A stretch of DNA of 45,675 bases from Salinispora pacifica CNR114 (GCF_000514775.1 NZ_AZWO01000038.1:1-45675); one strand, 5' to 3'. Positions 7,655-17,500 are shown, numbered from the stretch's first letter. Numbers and translations are program-made. The notes: generated from the letters alone by a model not told the origin.

Positions 7655-9694
7655 TCACGGCGCGCTCCGGGCGGCGGCAGCGGTCTGGCGGGGTAGCGAC
7701 ACGGCAGTGTCGTAGCCGGCGGCTTGCAAAGTGAACAGCTCGGCGTACCGACCGCCGGCCGCGAGCAGGTCGTCGTGGGTGCCGGCCTCGACGAGCCGGC
7801 CGTGGTGCAGGACGTAGATGCGATCCGCGTGGCGGACGTTTGCCAGCCGGTGGGTGATGAGGATGGTGATCCCGTGGCCCTGCCGGTCGCGGATGGCCTG
7901 GAACAGGGCGTCCTCCGCGCGCGGGTCGAGTGCCGAGGAGGGCTCGTCCATGATGAGCAGGTCGGCGTCCCGCAGGAAGCCCCGGGCGGCCGTGATGCGT
8001 TGCCACTGCCCACCGGAGAGGTCCTGACCGCCGGCGAAGGTCCGGTCGAGCAGGGTCTCGTAGCCGTGCGGCAGTTCTTTGATCATGTGGTGGGCGACGG
8101 CACGATTGGCGGCGGCCTCGATGCGATCGGACCGCGGGGTGGTGGTGAGGTCACCGATGGCGATGTTCGTGGCGGCGGTGAACGGCCACTTGTGGTACTC
8201 CTGCGTCACCACCGCGATCCGGGCCCGTAGCGCTTCGGTGTCCCAGTCGTCGGTGGGCCGACCGTTGTAGCGGATGGTCCCGCCGGTGGGCGTCCGCAGG
8301 GTGGCGATCATTGTGGCGAGGGTCGACTTGCCGGAGCCGTTCTCCCCCACGAACGCCACCGTCTGCCCCGCCGCGATACTCAGGCTGACCTGTTCAACGG
8401 CGGCGGCGTCCCGGTCGGGGTAGCGCAGGCTGACCGCATCCACCGCGACCGCGCGCAACCGCTGCGGCACCAGGCGATCAGCGGCACCGGTACGGGGCTC
8501 GGGCAGGCGATCAGCGGCACCGGTACGGGGCTCGGGCAGGTAGTCGGCGGCGCGGGTCATGAAACCGGTGTAGTCGCGGAAGTGCTGGCCCTCGGTGTAG
8601 GCGCGGTCCATCTGGAAGGTGACCACCGCCAGGGATCGCTGTGCGGACTGCACGGCGATGACGCCGGTGGCCGCGGCGGCGAGGGGGATGTGCCCCTCGA
8701 CCAGTAGGAAGCCGAGCAGGACGTAGACCACGGCGGTGGCGATCCCACCGATCATCGCGCCGACGGTGGTGGTCGTGGTGACCCGACGGGCCAGAGCGAG
8801 CTGGATCCCGGTCTCGACCCCCATCACCCGGTCGTACTGGTCGAGCAGGAAGGACCGCAGCCCGTAGGTGCGCAGCTCGGGGGCGGAGTCGCGTTCGGCC
8901 ATCAACCGATGCAGCAGCCACAACCGACGCCGCCGCACCGACCCCGCCGCGTACGTCTGGTAGCGCAGGTGCCCGGCGCGCAGCGACGCCCACCCGTTCG
9001 GCACCGTGGCCACCAGCAGCGCGACCAGCAGCAGCGGGTGGATCACCACGACGGCGACCGCGACGGCGAGCACGCCGGTAAGGCCGGCGAGCAGGTTTAT
9101 CGACGCCTGCACCAGGCCGGTGGTGGAGTCCGCGCCCCGGGAGGCCCGCTCCATATCGTCGGCGAAGGCGTCCGCGTCGAACGCCTCCAGCCGGACGGCC
9201 GTGGTCACCTCGAACAGGCCCCGTTCCACCTCCCGGTCGACCTTCGGGCTCAGACCGTTCTGGGCGTACCCCATCGCGGTGGCCATGCCGGCCCGCAACG
9301 CGGTCACCGCCGCCAGGGCGACCAGGGCGGGCAGCGCGGCGAGCACCTTGTCGGCGGTCGGGCCCCCGGCGAACAACTCCACCAGGACCCGCTGCGCGGC
9401 GAGGAGCCCGAAGGCGGCCAGCACTCCGGCGCCCACCGTGGTGCCCGCCACGATCGAGGTGCGGAGCCGGTCGGCCCGCCAGCTCACGGCCAGCGCCGCG
9501 CCCACCAGTCGGGGCAGCTCGGAGAAGACCGCGAAGAGACCGGCCTGCGCCCGCGCTCGCACCCCGGTCTCCCACCACATCTGGCGCAACTCCGGTAAGG
9601 CCGAGTCCCGCGCACCCTCGGCATCGGGGCGCAGGTCTCGCTGGGTCGGCTTTGGCTGGTCGGACGGGCGATCGGGCAGGTTGGTTGTCGACAT
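7655..9694 (-). CDS. ABC exporter, fused membrane and ATPase domains
   Basis: A half-transporter of about 679 residues, counted from ATG 9694. The N-terminal part to about residue 365 holds the exporter-type membrane helices. The ATPase domain has Walker A GENGSGKST (450-458), a Q-loop at VTQEYHKW, the signature LSGGQWQR (559-566), Walker B LLIMDEPSSALDP (579-591) and switch His in ITHR (615). It probably works as a homodimer exporting a lipid, peptide or drug. The linker between the domains contains a direct duplication of LPEPRTGAADR (386-407). A GTG at 9736 is an alternative start; neither has a convincing ribosome site. Divergent from an XRE regulator, which may control it. Confidence 0.88.
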   Translation of the reverse strand: MSTTNLPDRPSDQPKPTQRDLRPDAEGARDSALPELRQMWWETGVRARAQAGLFAVFSELPRLVGAALAVSWRADRLRTSIVAGTTVGAGVLAAFGLLAAQRVLVELFAGGPTADKVLAALPALVALAAVTALRAGMATAMGYAQNGLSPKVDREVERGLFEVTTAVRLEAFDADAFADDMERASRGADSTTGLVQASINLLAGLTGVLAVAVAVVVIHPLLLVALLVATVPNGWASLRAGHLRYQTYAAGSVRRRRLWLLHRLMAERDSAPELRTYGLRSFLLDQYDRVMGVETGIQLALARRVTTTTTVGAMIGGIATAVVYVLLGFLLVEGHIPLAAAATGVIAVQSAQRSLAVVTFQMDRAYTEGQHFRDYTGFMTRAADYLPEPRTGAADRLPEPRTGAADRLVPQRLRAVAVDAVSLRYPDRDAAAVEQVSLSIAAGQTVAFVGENGSGKSTLATMIATLRTPTGGTIRYNGRPTDDWDTEALRARIAVVTQEYHKWPFTAATNIAIGDLTTTPRSDRIEAAANRAVAHHMIKELPHGYETLLDRTFAGGQDLSGGQWQRITAARGFLRDADLLIMDEPSSALDPRAEDALFQAIRDRQGHGITILITHRLANVRHADRIYVLHHGRLVEAGTHDDLLAAGGRYAELFTLQAAGYDTAVSLPRQTAAAARSAP
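8474..8539. repeat. 33-bp tandem duplication inside the ABC exporter gene
   Basis: Two identical 33-base units (8474-8506 and 8507-8539) in phase with the reading frame duplicate 11 residues (LPEPRTGAADR) in the linker between the membrane and ATPase domains. The perfect identity suggests a recent slippage event. It does not disturb any core motif. Confidence 0.92.
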
Positions 9695-9742
9695 GCGGGA
9701 AACGTAGGACTGGCCCGGGGGACACGCCCGCAGCACCGCGCG

Positions 9743-9766
9743 CCGACAATGTCGGTAGCGGCGACA
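9743..9766. promoter_or_regulatory. overlapping palindromes in the ABC/XRE divergent region
   Basis: CCGACA-A-TGTCGG (9743-9755) is a perfect palindrome around one central base; its right half begins a second inverted repeat TGTCG-N7-CGACA (9750-9766). Further TGTC/GACA half-sites follow towards the regulator start, including TGTCACCAGCGACA at 9812-9825. This is a plausible operator cluster for the XRE protein encoded just downstream, acting on itself and on the exporter. Confidence 0.45.
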
Positions 9767-9870
9767 CCGATTCCGACATCACCCGAACGCGTCGGCGACA
9801 CCGGGCGGAAGTGTCACCAGCGACAGCTACGGTGTTCGCTCATCGTGACCGCGACCCGGGGGTGGCAGCG

Positions 9871-10374
9871 ATGCGCGACACCGACGACACCAGGACCGCC
9901 CGCCGCGCCCTCGGCCGTCGCCTCGCCGAGCTGCGCCGGGCCGCCGGGCAGACCCAGCACAGCCTCGCTCGGCTCGTCCAGTACGGACGCAGTTCCGTGG
10001 CGAACACCGAGACCGGTCGCCAGCACCCGGAACGGCCCTTCTGGGCCCGCTGCGACGAGGCGCTGCGCACCGGCGGGGTGCTCACCGCCGAATATGACCG
10101 CATCGCGTACCGGGAGCACCGCCACCGCGCGGTCCCGGCGCGCGGTGGCGGTGCCGCCCCGACCAGCGGCCCCCCAGCCACGTGGCGGGAGGCCGTGGAC
10201 GACACCGAAGGCTGCTCACCGGCCGCTCTGGTGGACCGGCTCTGTCTCCTGCGCCACGATGTGGACCGCGCGATCGTCGCGCTGACCTGGCTCGGCTACC
10301 ACCCCACCGCGACGATCAACCACTCCGGGTCGCCGGCGGAGATGAACGAGGACTGGTCCGCGACATCGTCGTAG
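9871..10374 (+). CDS. XRE-family helix-turn-helix regulator, 3' end probably altered
   Basis: A 167-residue protein. Residues about 12-65 form an XRE helix-turn-helix: LGRRLAELRRAAGQTQHSLARLV, then SSVANTETGRQHPERPFWARCDEAL. This type is common as multi-copy regulators in Micromonosporaceae and related actinomycetes. The start could be the ATG at 9871 or the in-frame GTG at 9862; a G-rich stretch precedes both. The last roughly 26 residues are read antisense to the 3' end of the GH64 gene (from 10296), whose own C-terminus looks complete, so the natural C-terminus of the regulator may have been lost. A decayed copy of the 5' half of this gene lies near 30.6 kb. Confidence 0.75.
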   Translation: MRDTDDTRTARRALGRRLAELRRAAGQTQHSLARLVQYGRSSVANTETGRQHPERPFWARCDEALRTGGVLTAEYDRIAYREHRHRAVPARGGGAAPTSGPPATWREAVDDTEGCSPAALVDRLCLLRHDVDRAIVALTWLGYHPTATINHSGSPAEMNEDWSATSS

Positions 10375-12047
10375 GGGAAGCCGTAGGAGAGGCCGTCGAT
10401 GGACTGCTCGTGCCAGAACTTCGCGTAGTAGTTCGCCGGTGCCTGCTGGTAGAAGAGGTGCGGGTCCTCCCACTGCGACCGGGGCAGGTGGGCGACGTGC
10501 CGGTTCAGCGCAGCACATCCGTCCGGGTTACTCGCCAGCGGCCCGGAGCACCCGAAGATCTGGGCGGTGGTGGCGGGGATCCCGACCGACGATGCGTACC
10601 CGCTCAGGTAGTCGGCGTACTGTCCGCCCGAGCGGAACTGGGGCGTGTTGCCGGGGGACGGCACACGATACGGCGCCTCGATTGTGGCGAGGTGCTTGAA
10701 CTCGGCTGGCATCGCGTCCGAGAACCGCTGGAACGTCGTGTCACGACCCTCGGTGAAGATCGTCTCGGTCTCGCCGACGGCTCGGTCGTATCCGCCACCG
10801 GCGCGCAGCCGCATCGCCAGTGGGAGCCCGAACGCGTCCACTCGGGTGGTGTTGCCGTTGAAGCGGTCCGCGGCCACGGTGAACTCGACGAAGTCCCGGT
10901 ATTGGCTGGTCGGTGAGCCGAGGTGGAAGTACATCCGGCCGGCCGAGTTCGCCGGCATGTCGAGGTACGGCTGTTCCGCGATGGAGCGGGTCTGGCCGCC
11001 GAAGCTCCAGTACACCTGGCTGTCGGGGTAACGGCCGTTGGTCCGGTTCAGGATCTTGACTGTGAGGACGTTCTGGGCGGGCGGGATCGTGCTGGTGTCA
11101 CCCCAGAAGTCGTCGCTCGGCGGTGGTGGTTCCGACCCCGTCGTCCGCACCACGAACTCCCAGAGCGAGTAGCCGTACGGGGTGTTGCGGGCGGTGCCGT
11201 ACATCCGCACGTACCGTCCCGCGCCGGAGACATCGAGCGTCTGCACACCGCCGGCGCCGGTCGTGGTGGCGTAGCGGGTGGTCCACGGTCCAGCCGGACT
11301 GTCGGCGGTCTGGAGCTCGAACGCCCGCGCGGCGGCCGCCTCCCACCTCAGGACGACCTGGCAGATGGTCCGGACCGCACCGAGGTCGACCCGCAGCCAC
11401 TGTGGGTCGGCGAAGGCGCTCGACCAGCGGGTGGCGGTGTTGCCGTCCACGGCCGCCGTGGCCGGGGTGGTGGCGGACTCGACCGAGGAGGCCGTCACGT
11501 CCCGACCGAGTGCGGCATTACCCGTGCAGGTGGAGCCGCTGGTGCCGTAGACCTCGAACTCCCACAGGGAGTAACCCCACGCGGTGCCCCGGGCGGTGCC
11601 GTAGAGCCGGATGTGGCGTCCGGTGCCGCTGACCGTGAGGTTCTGGGTGTCACCTGTCCCGGCGGCCGTCTGATAGATCGTCTGCCAGGGGCCGGCGGGG
11701 TTGGCCGAAACCTGGATCTGGAAGGCACTCCCGTAGGCGGCCTCCCACCGCAGGGTTACCTGACTGATCGTGGCGGTGCCGCCCAGGTCAACCTGGAGCC
11801 ACTGCGGGTCGCTGAACTCGCTCGACCAGCGGGTGTCCGGGTCGCCGTCAGTGGCGGCGGTGGCCGGAGTGTCTCCGAGTTCGACTGAGGAGGCGGTGGT
11901 CGGCTTGCCCTGGGAGAGCAGGACGGCTGCGGCCTGGGCCCGCTGGGCGGGAAGCGTCAGGACGGTGGCGAGCAGGATGAGCGGGACCGCGAACGCCAGC
12001 GCGCGGCGGTAGCGCGGCCGGTGGGAGATCAGGCGAGCTGTCGGCAT
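10296..12047 (-). CDS. secreted GH64 beta-1,3-glucanase with two F5/8-type C domains
   Basis: A 583-residue protein. Residues 1-39 are a signal peptide (positive head, LAFAVPLILLATVLTL, AQA site). Two discoidin/CBM32-like domains of similar sequence follow (about 41-170 and 173-308), each with WSSxFxDPQWLxVDLG and a closing GYSLWEF. A short Pro-rich linker leads to the GH64 catalytic domain (about 315-583), ending FPYDDVADQSSF...LIVAVGW. Glu388 (VEFTV) and Asp404 (RVDAFGLP) have the 16-residue separation of the GH64 catalytic acids. It should cleave long beta-1,3-glucans of fungal or algal walls outside the cell. ATG 12047 follows GGGAG; a LacI-type palindrome lies 30 bases upstream. Its 3' end overlaps the XRE gene by 79 bases. 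Confidence 0.9.
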   Translation of the reverse strand: MPTARLISHRPRYRRALAFAVPLILLATVLTLPAQRAQAAAVLLSQGKPTTASSVELGDTPATAATDGDPDTRWSSEFSDPQWLQVDLGGTATISQVTLRWEAAYGSAFQIQVSANPAGPWQTIYQTAAGTGDTQNLTVSGTGRHIRLYGTARGTAWGYSLWEFEVYGTSGSTCTGNAALGRDVTASSVESATTPATAAVDGNTATRWSSAFADPQWLRVDLGAVRTICQVVLRWEAAAARAFELQTADSPAGPWTTRYATTTGAGGVQTLDVSGAGRYVRMYGTARNTPYGYSLWEFVVRTTGSEPPPPSDDFWGDTSTIPPAQNVLTVKILNRTNGRYPDSQVYWSFGGQTRSIAEQPYLDMPANSAGRMYFHLGSPTSQYRDFVEFTVAADRFNGNTTRVDAFGLPLAMRLRAGGGYDRAVGETETIFTEGRDTTFQRFSDAMPAEFKHLATIEAPYRVPSPGNTPQFRSGGQYADYLSGYASSVGIPATTAQIFGCSGPLASNPDGCAALNRHVAHLPRSQWEDPHLFYQQAPANYYAKFWHEQSIDGLSYGFPYDDVADQSSFISAGDPEWLIVAVGW

Positions 12048-12076
12048 GATGGGCTCCCGGACGGGTGGTGGTGGCA

Positions 12077-12088
12077 GAGAGCGCTCTC
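12077..12088. promoter_or_regulatory. LacI-type operator palindrome upstream of the GH64 gene
   Basis: GAGAGCGCTCTC is a perfect 12-base palindrome with the AGCGCT core used by LacI-family sugar repressors of actinomycetes (CebR/CelR use GGGAGCGCTCCC). It lies 30-41 bases upstream of the GH64 start codon, where repressor binding would block transcription. The cognate repressor is not in the window. Confidence 0.65.
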
Positions 12089-12109
12089 AGCGTTATCGAC
12101 AGCCTCGAA

Positions 12110-13174
12110 TTAGTCAAGCGGCCTGAGCTGCGCGGTCACCAGATGGTCCGTCTCCGAACCGCCGAGCACCTGCTGCCGTACGTCGGTGAAGCCGGCCTCG
12201 CGCAGCAGCCCGACGAGTTCGTCGTGGTCGTAGGCCCGGCCGCCCTGGGTGTGGAAGAGGTTCAGGCTGAACATCCGGACGAACGCCGTACCCAGCCCGG
12301 CAGTCGGCTGCTCCGGTGCCGTGGCGAGCGGTTCAAGCAGGGCCACCCGGCCGCCGGGACGGAGCGCGGCGGCGACCCGACGCAGCAGGGTCAGCGTCTC
12401 AGCCGCCTGATAACCGTGCACGACATTGAAGAGCAACACCAGATCGTGACCGGTACCAAAGTCGACCTCGAAGAGGTCACCCGCCCGGAGCGTGCACCGG
12501 TCGGTCAGGCCGGCGGCGGCGACGGTCTCCGCCCCCTGGGTCAGCGCACCAGCCAGGTCCACCACGGTGGCCCGCAGCTGCGGATGTGCGGTGAGGAAGG
12601 CAACCGGATAGCTGGCATGCCCGCCACCGACGTCAAGCAGGCTACGCGCGTCGGCCGGCACCGGCAGCAGTTCGACGATCTCCGCACTGAGCCCCTCGGC
12701 GAGTCGACGCAGCATGGTCTGGAAGTCCGCCAGGACCTCCGGTCGCTGCTCCAGCCAGGCGTAGAAGTCACCGGTCGGAGTGCCGGAGCAGATCGACGAC
12801 TCCAGGTCGTGCCACCAACCGGTGAGCAGCGCCGACCAGAAGGCGAGCACCGGCGCGAAGCTGTCCGGGACGGCCCGCAGGAGCCAGCGGGTCGTGTTGG
12901 CGCTGTTGGCGTACCCACCCTCGGCGCGGATCAGGTAGCCGAAGCTGGTCAACGCGTCGAGCAGGATCCGCAGACCGAGCGGATCCGTGGCAGTACGGAC
13001 GGCGAGCCGCTCGACCGGGAGCGGGCCGCCGGCCAACTCCTCGAAGACGCCCAGCCGGAGCGCGGCGCCGGCACTACGGAAGGAGACCGCGTCGAGCAGG
13101 TCGAGAAACGCGGCGGGGGCGGCGTCGGAGGCGTGGAACTGCCGCGCCTCCTCCGGGCTCAACGGCACCGGCAT
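12110..13174 (-). CDS. SAM-dependent methyltransferase of the peptide cluster
   Basis: A 354-residue protein of the plant-type O-methyltransferase class: N-terminal dimerisation helices (AFLDLLDAVSFRSAGAALRLGVFEEL), then the Rossmann domain with SAM motif LLDVGGGHASYPVAFL (179-194), VVDLAGAL, AGDLFEVDFG and LRPGGRVALLEPL. The catalytic His region reads NVVHGYQAAE (His253); the Asp that usually follows this His is Gly. Families of this type methylate phenolic oxygens, less often N or C, of natural products. It is the last gene of the NRPS operon; its AAGGAG ribosome site directly follows the stop of the MFS gene, 12 bases upstream. A methylated hydroxyaryl residue is the natural guess given the monooxygenase in the same operon. 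Confidence 0.87.
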   Translation of the reverse strand: MPVPLSPEEARQFHASDAAPAAFLDLLDAVSFRSAGAALRLGVFEELAGGPLPVERLAVRTATDPLGLRILLDALTSFGYLIRAEGGYANSANTTRWLLRAVPDSFAPVLAFWSALLTGWWHDLESSICSGTPTGDFYAWLEQRPEVLADFQTMLRRLAEGLSAEIVELLPVPADARSLLDVGGGHASYPVAFLTAHPQLRATVVDLAGALTQGAETVAAAGLTDRCTLRAGDLFEVDFGTGHDLVLLFNVVHGYQAAETLTLLRRVAAALRPGGRVALLEPLATAPEQPTAGLGTAFVRMFSLNLFHTQGGRAYDHDELVGLLREAGFTDVRQQVLGGSETDHLVTAQLRPLD

Positions 13175-13186
13175 GGCAGGGCTCCT

Positions 13187-14593
13187 TCAGGTGGCGGGTT
13201 GACGGTCGGCGGATACAGCCCCGGGACCCGAGGCGTCGTCAGGGGGATCGTCAGGCCCCGGGGGGTCGGGGGGATCGTCAGGCCCCGGGGTGTCGTCGGG
13301 GAGCGCGTCGGGTAGATCGTCGGCGGCGCGCAGCACCGGCCGGGTCCAGGCGAGCGCGGCGAGGAGCACCATCGCCACCCCGGTGACCGCGAAGAGCAGC
13401 GCGATACCGCGGCCCTCCCCGGTGCCGATCACCTGGCCGACCGAATCGGCGAGCGCCCCCTCCGAGCGCAGCAGCGGCTCGAAGAGGCCATCGGCGATCG
13501 GCCCGGCCAGCACGTACGCCAGCGGCACACTGGCGTCACCGATCACCCGGGCGGTAGCGAGCACGCGGCCCAACACAGAGGGCTCGGTCTTGGTCTGGAT
13601 CAGGGTCATGGTGGAGCTGTTCACGATCGGCAGGGTGAAGAGGAAGAGCGGGGCCACCACCCCGATCAGCCAGGCGGACGGGGCCGCCGCGTGCAGCGCG
13701 AGAGCCACTCCCCCGAGCGCGAGTCCACCGCAGACAGCGGTGACCCGACGGGTCGGCCCGCCCCACACCCCCATCACCAGGCTGCCGGCGAAGAGACCGG
13801 CGCCCCCCGCGGACATCAGCAGGCCGAGGGTGTCCGCCGTGGCGAACGAGAGGATCAGTGGTTGTACCAGGACCCCGGCGATGCCGAAGAGAAAGTTGAA
13901 GGCGCCGAAGACCAGCATGAGCGCAAGCAGGCTCGGCCGTTGCCGCAGATAATGCCAGCCGGCGGCGGCTGTCCGCAGTACCGCCTCGGCAGGACCGGGT
14001 GCGGCCGGGTGGGTCACCTCGGCGGGCAGCCGGACCAACAGCAGGGTCGCGGCCGCGACCACGAACGTACCCAGGTCGATCGCCATCACCCCGCCGATCC
14101 CGACGGTCACCACCAGTACCCCGGCGATCAGTGGTGCGGCGATCTGTACCGCCCGGGAGACCTGCATAAGCCCGTTGAACCGGCCCAACTGCCGCTTACC
14201 GACCAACGCCGGGGTCATCGCCTGGTAGGCGACCTGATGCACGGTGGACGCGGTGGCGCTCACCGCGGTCCCCAGGTAGATGTGCCAGACCTGGAGGGCA
14301 TCGGCGACGACCAGCGCGGCGAGTGCCGCCGTACCGGCGGCAGCCACGGTGTCGGCGACCAGCATCAGGCTACGGCGGTCCCGACGGTCGGCCAGCGACC
14401 CGGCGAACGGCGCGAACAGGACCGCCGGCAGGGTGGCGGCGAGAAAGATCAGCGAGAACTGGGTGACCGAACCGGTGCGCTGATAGACCCAGACCCCGAG
14501 GACGAACGCGGTGAGGCTAGACCCGATCAGGGAGACGAGCTGGCCGAGCCAGATCGCGACCCACCGGGCGGTGGGCGCCGTACGCTCAGCCAT
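13187..14593 (-). CDS. MFS exporter of the peptide cluster (EntS/DHA3-like)
   Basis: A 468-residue transporter with about 12 membrane helices. The N-terminal half has LGQLVSLIGSSLTAFVLGVWVYQRTGS and the loop GSLADRRDRRSLML between helices 2 and 3, typical of the DHA3/EntS group that exports siderophores, macrolides and peptides. The C-terminal tail (last 50 residues) is cytoplasmic and rich in Asp and Pro, with PDDxPxPxGPDDPP repeats. I chose ATG 14593, which overlaps the end of NRPS3 by eight bases; the frame runs 25 codons further upstream inside NRPS3 without support. Its place in the operon makes it the likely export or self-resistance gene for the peptide product. Confidence 0.88.
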   Translation of the reverse strand: MAERTAPTARWVAIWLGQLVSLIGSSLTAFVLGVWVYQRTGSVTQFSLIFLAATLPAVLFAPFAGSLADRRDRRSLMLVADTVAAAGTAALAALVVADALQVWHIYLGTAVSATASTVHQVAYQAMTPALVGKRQLGRFNGLMQVSRAVQIAAPLIAGVLVVTVGIGGVMAIDLGTFVVAAATLLLVRLPAEVTHPAAPGPAEAVLRTAAAGWHYLRQRPSLLALMLVFGAFNFLFGIAGVLVQPLILSFATADTLGLLMSAGGAGLFAGSLVMGVWGGPTRRVTAVCGGLALGGVALALHAAAPSAWLIGVVAPLFLFTLPIVNSSTMTLIQTKTEPSVLGRVLATARVIGDASVPLAYVLAGPIADGLFEPLLRSEGALADSVGQVIGTGEGRGIALLFAVTGVAMVLLAALAWTRPVLRAADDLPDALPDDTPGPDDPPDPPGPDDPPDDASGPGAVSADRQPAT

Positions 14594-17500
14594 GGCCCCT
14601 CCCGGGCGGTGGGGCGAGGAAGCCGGCGGCCACGAACGCCGACAGGTAGGTGTGCAGCAGCCCCTCATCGGCCGGCGGGCAGGTGATCCCGGCCGCCGCG
14701 AGCGTCGCCTCGGTGCCGGTGCAGTCGAAGTCCGGCTGCGTCCGGACCGGGGTGTCCACCTCGAAGAGCGGGGCGAGCCGGGCCAGCGCGGCGTCCGGCC
14801 GGTCCAGCAGCGCCGCCCGCCAGCGGGGGTACGGCACCGAGGTCACCGGGTAGCCGAAGCTGGCCAGCGCGGCGGCGAGGGCCGCGTACGACATGGTCTG
14901 GTTGTTGTAGTAGTGGTGGTCCGTCGTCGCGCCCGCCCGGGTCAGGTGCCCGATGCCGGCCCCGACGTAGTTGACCGGCGCGAGGTCGGCGGGGTCGTCG
15001 ATCTCCGGTACGGCGCCGAGCTGCACGCAGGTCTTCAGCAGCCGACTGAAGTAGTCGTCGGTGTTACCGAGGCCGCTGCCGGCGTCCCCGGTGATCCGGG
15101 CGGGCCGGTGCACGCTGACCGGCAGCCCCCGCTCCCGGGCGGCCCGGACCAACGCGTCGGCCACCCACTTGCTGGCGTTGTAGCCGTCGGCGAGCCCGTC
15201 GCAGTCGCCCGGGATGTCGCCCTCACGCACCAGGGTGCCGCGGTGTGCCGGGGTGACGAAGACCCCGAGGGTGGAGACGAGGTGGACTGCGCTCGGGCGG
15301 CCGGCGCTGGCCAGCCGGAGCACCTCCACCGTGCCGCCGACGTTGGCCGGGCGCAGCGTCGAGTACGGCGCGACGAAGTTGACCACGCCGCCGTTGTGCA
15401 CGATCGCGTCCAGTCCCTCGCCCAGCTCGGCGAAGTAGGCGCCGCTCAGGCCGAGTCGGGGTGCACCGAGGTCGCCGGGGACGCCGATCAGCCGGGCGTC
15501 GTACTCCGGCCGCCAGAGGCCGTACCGGCGCAGGTTGCCGCGGACCCGGTCTAGCGCGGCGGTCGGGGTGTCCGCCCGGACCAGACAGTGCACGGTGGCG
15601 GAGCTGTGGGCGAGCCAGTCCGCGAGCAGGTACGCCCCGAGGAAGCCGGTCGCCCCGGTGCAGAGCACCGACCGTGCCGGCGCAGCCGACCTCCCGGACG
15701 GTACGGCCAGGTCGGCGGGGAGTCGGGCCTCGGCGCGGAGCAGGTCGACGTCACCGTCCCGGGTGGGCCCGACTCCGTCGAGAACGGCGGCGAGACCGGC
15801 GAGGTCGGCGGTGGAGAAGAGCGCCCGCAGGGGCAGCTCCACCCCGAGCGCGGCCCGGATCCGGGTCGCCAGACTCGCCGCGAGCAGCGAGTGTCCACCG
15901 AGGTCGAAGAAGTTGTCGTGCCGGCCCACCGGGTCGGTGTCGAGCAGCTCGGCCCAGATGCCGGCGAGCGTCAGCTCGGTCGGGGTGGTCGGTGGCTCGT
16001 GCGCCACCCGGTCGATCTCCTCCGGTCGGGGCAGGGCGGCCAGGTCGAGCTTGCCGTGCCGGTTGGTGGGCAGGTCGGGCACCCGGATCAAGGCGGCGGG
16101 GACGAGGTACTCCGGCAGCCGGCGGCGCAGCGTGACCCGGGCCTGGGGGTCAACCGGGGTCGCGTCGTCGGCGACCAGGTAGGCGACGAGCCGGGGGCCG
16201 GTCGGGGCGTGGTCAACGACCACGGCGGTACGGCGCATCCCGGGCAGGGCGGCGCAGGCCGCCTCGACCTCGCCGAGCTCAATCCGATGGCCCCGGATCT
16301 TGACCTGCTGGTCGCTCCGGCCGAGGAACTCGAGGCTGCCGTCGGCACGGTGCCGGCCGAGGTCGCCGGTGCGGTATAGCCGCGACCCGGCGGGGCCGTA
16401 CGGGTTCGGGACGAAGCGGTCCGCGGTCGCACCGGGATTGTCGAGGTATCCGCGGGCGGGGGCCGTGCCGCCGATCCAGACCTCACCGGCGAGGCCGATC
16501 GGCACCGGCCGCAGATCGGGATCGAGGACGTGCACCTGAACGTTGGGCACCGGGCGGCCGATCGGCAGCCGGGTCAGTCCGGGCAGGTCGGCCGCGTCCA
16601 CGGTGGCGTGGGTGGTGGCGCAGACGGTCGCCTCGGTCGGGCCGTAGTGGTTGTGCAGCGTGACTCGGCCAGCGGTGAGTTCCGCCCAACGGCGCACCGT
16701 CGCCAGGTCCACGGGTTCCCCGCCGACCATCATGGCCCGCAACGCGCCGACGTCGAGCGCACCGGGCCGCGCGGCGAGGTCGGTGACCCAGCGGGCCCAG
16801 AGCGGCGCGGCGGTGTCGACCAGGGTGAGGCCGTGCGCCCGGCACAGCTCGACCAGGCCCGTGCCGGTGATCGCGGCCGGCTGCCGGTGCACCACGATCG
16901 TGGCCCCGCTGACCAGGGCCGGGAAGAGATCACCGACGGCGGCGTCGAAGCTCAGTGGGGGCAGCATGAGCAGCCGGTCACCGGGACCGATGCGGTGCAG
17001 GTCGACGAAGGCCAGGGCCAGGTTGACGGCGGTGCGGTGGCTGACCATCACCCCCTTCGGCGTGCCGGTGGAGCCGGAGGTGTGGATGACGTAGGCGAGC
17101 TGGTCCGGGTGAACCGGCCGGGGAGCAGCAGGTGGCGGCTTGCCGGTCGGGCCCACGTCGGCCGGTTGACCATCAGGACCAACAGCGAGCACGATGCCGA
17201 CGTACGGCGGGTCGTCGTGCGTGTCCGGCCCGGCGGCCAGGGTGGCGGCGAGCTCGGCATCGGCCAGGCAGACCGGGGCGCCGGCGGCGGTGAGCAGGGC
17301 ACGCAGCCGGGCTGGGGGGTGGCTGGGGTCCACCGGCAGGTACCCGGCGCCGGCCTTGAGGATCGCCAGGATGCCGGTGACGGCCGCTCGACCGGCGGCC
17401 AAGGCGAGCCCCACCGGCTGGTCGGGACGGACCCCACAGCGGCGTAGGTACGCGGCGAGCCGGTCCGCGTCGGCGTCCAGCCGGCCGTAGGTCAGGGCCG

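Noticed and set aside
12065..13315. Long plus-strand open frame of 416 codons opposite the methyltransferase
   Set aside because: It mirrors a gene with clear family motifs on the other strand; its translation is low-complexity Arg/Gly/Glu-rich with no domain. It is a high-GC shadow frame, like those opposite the NRPS genes and the DGPF gene (2022-2951).
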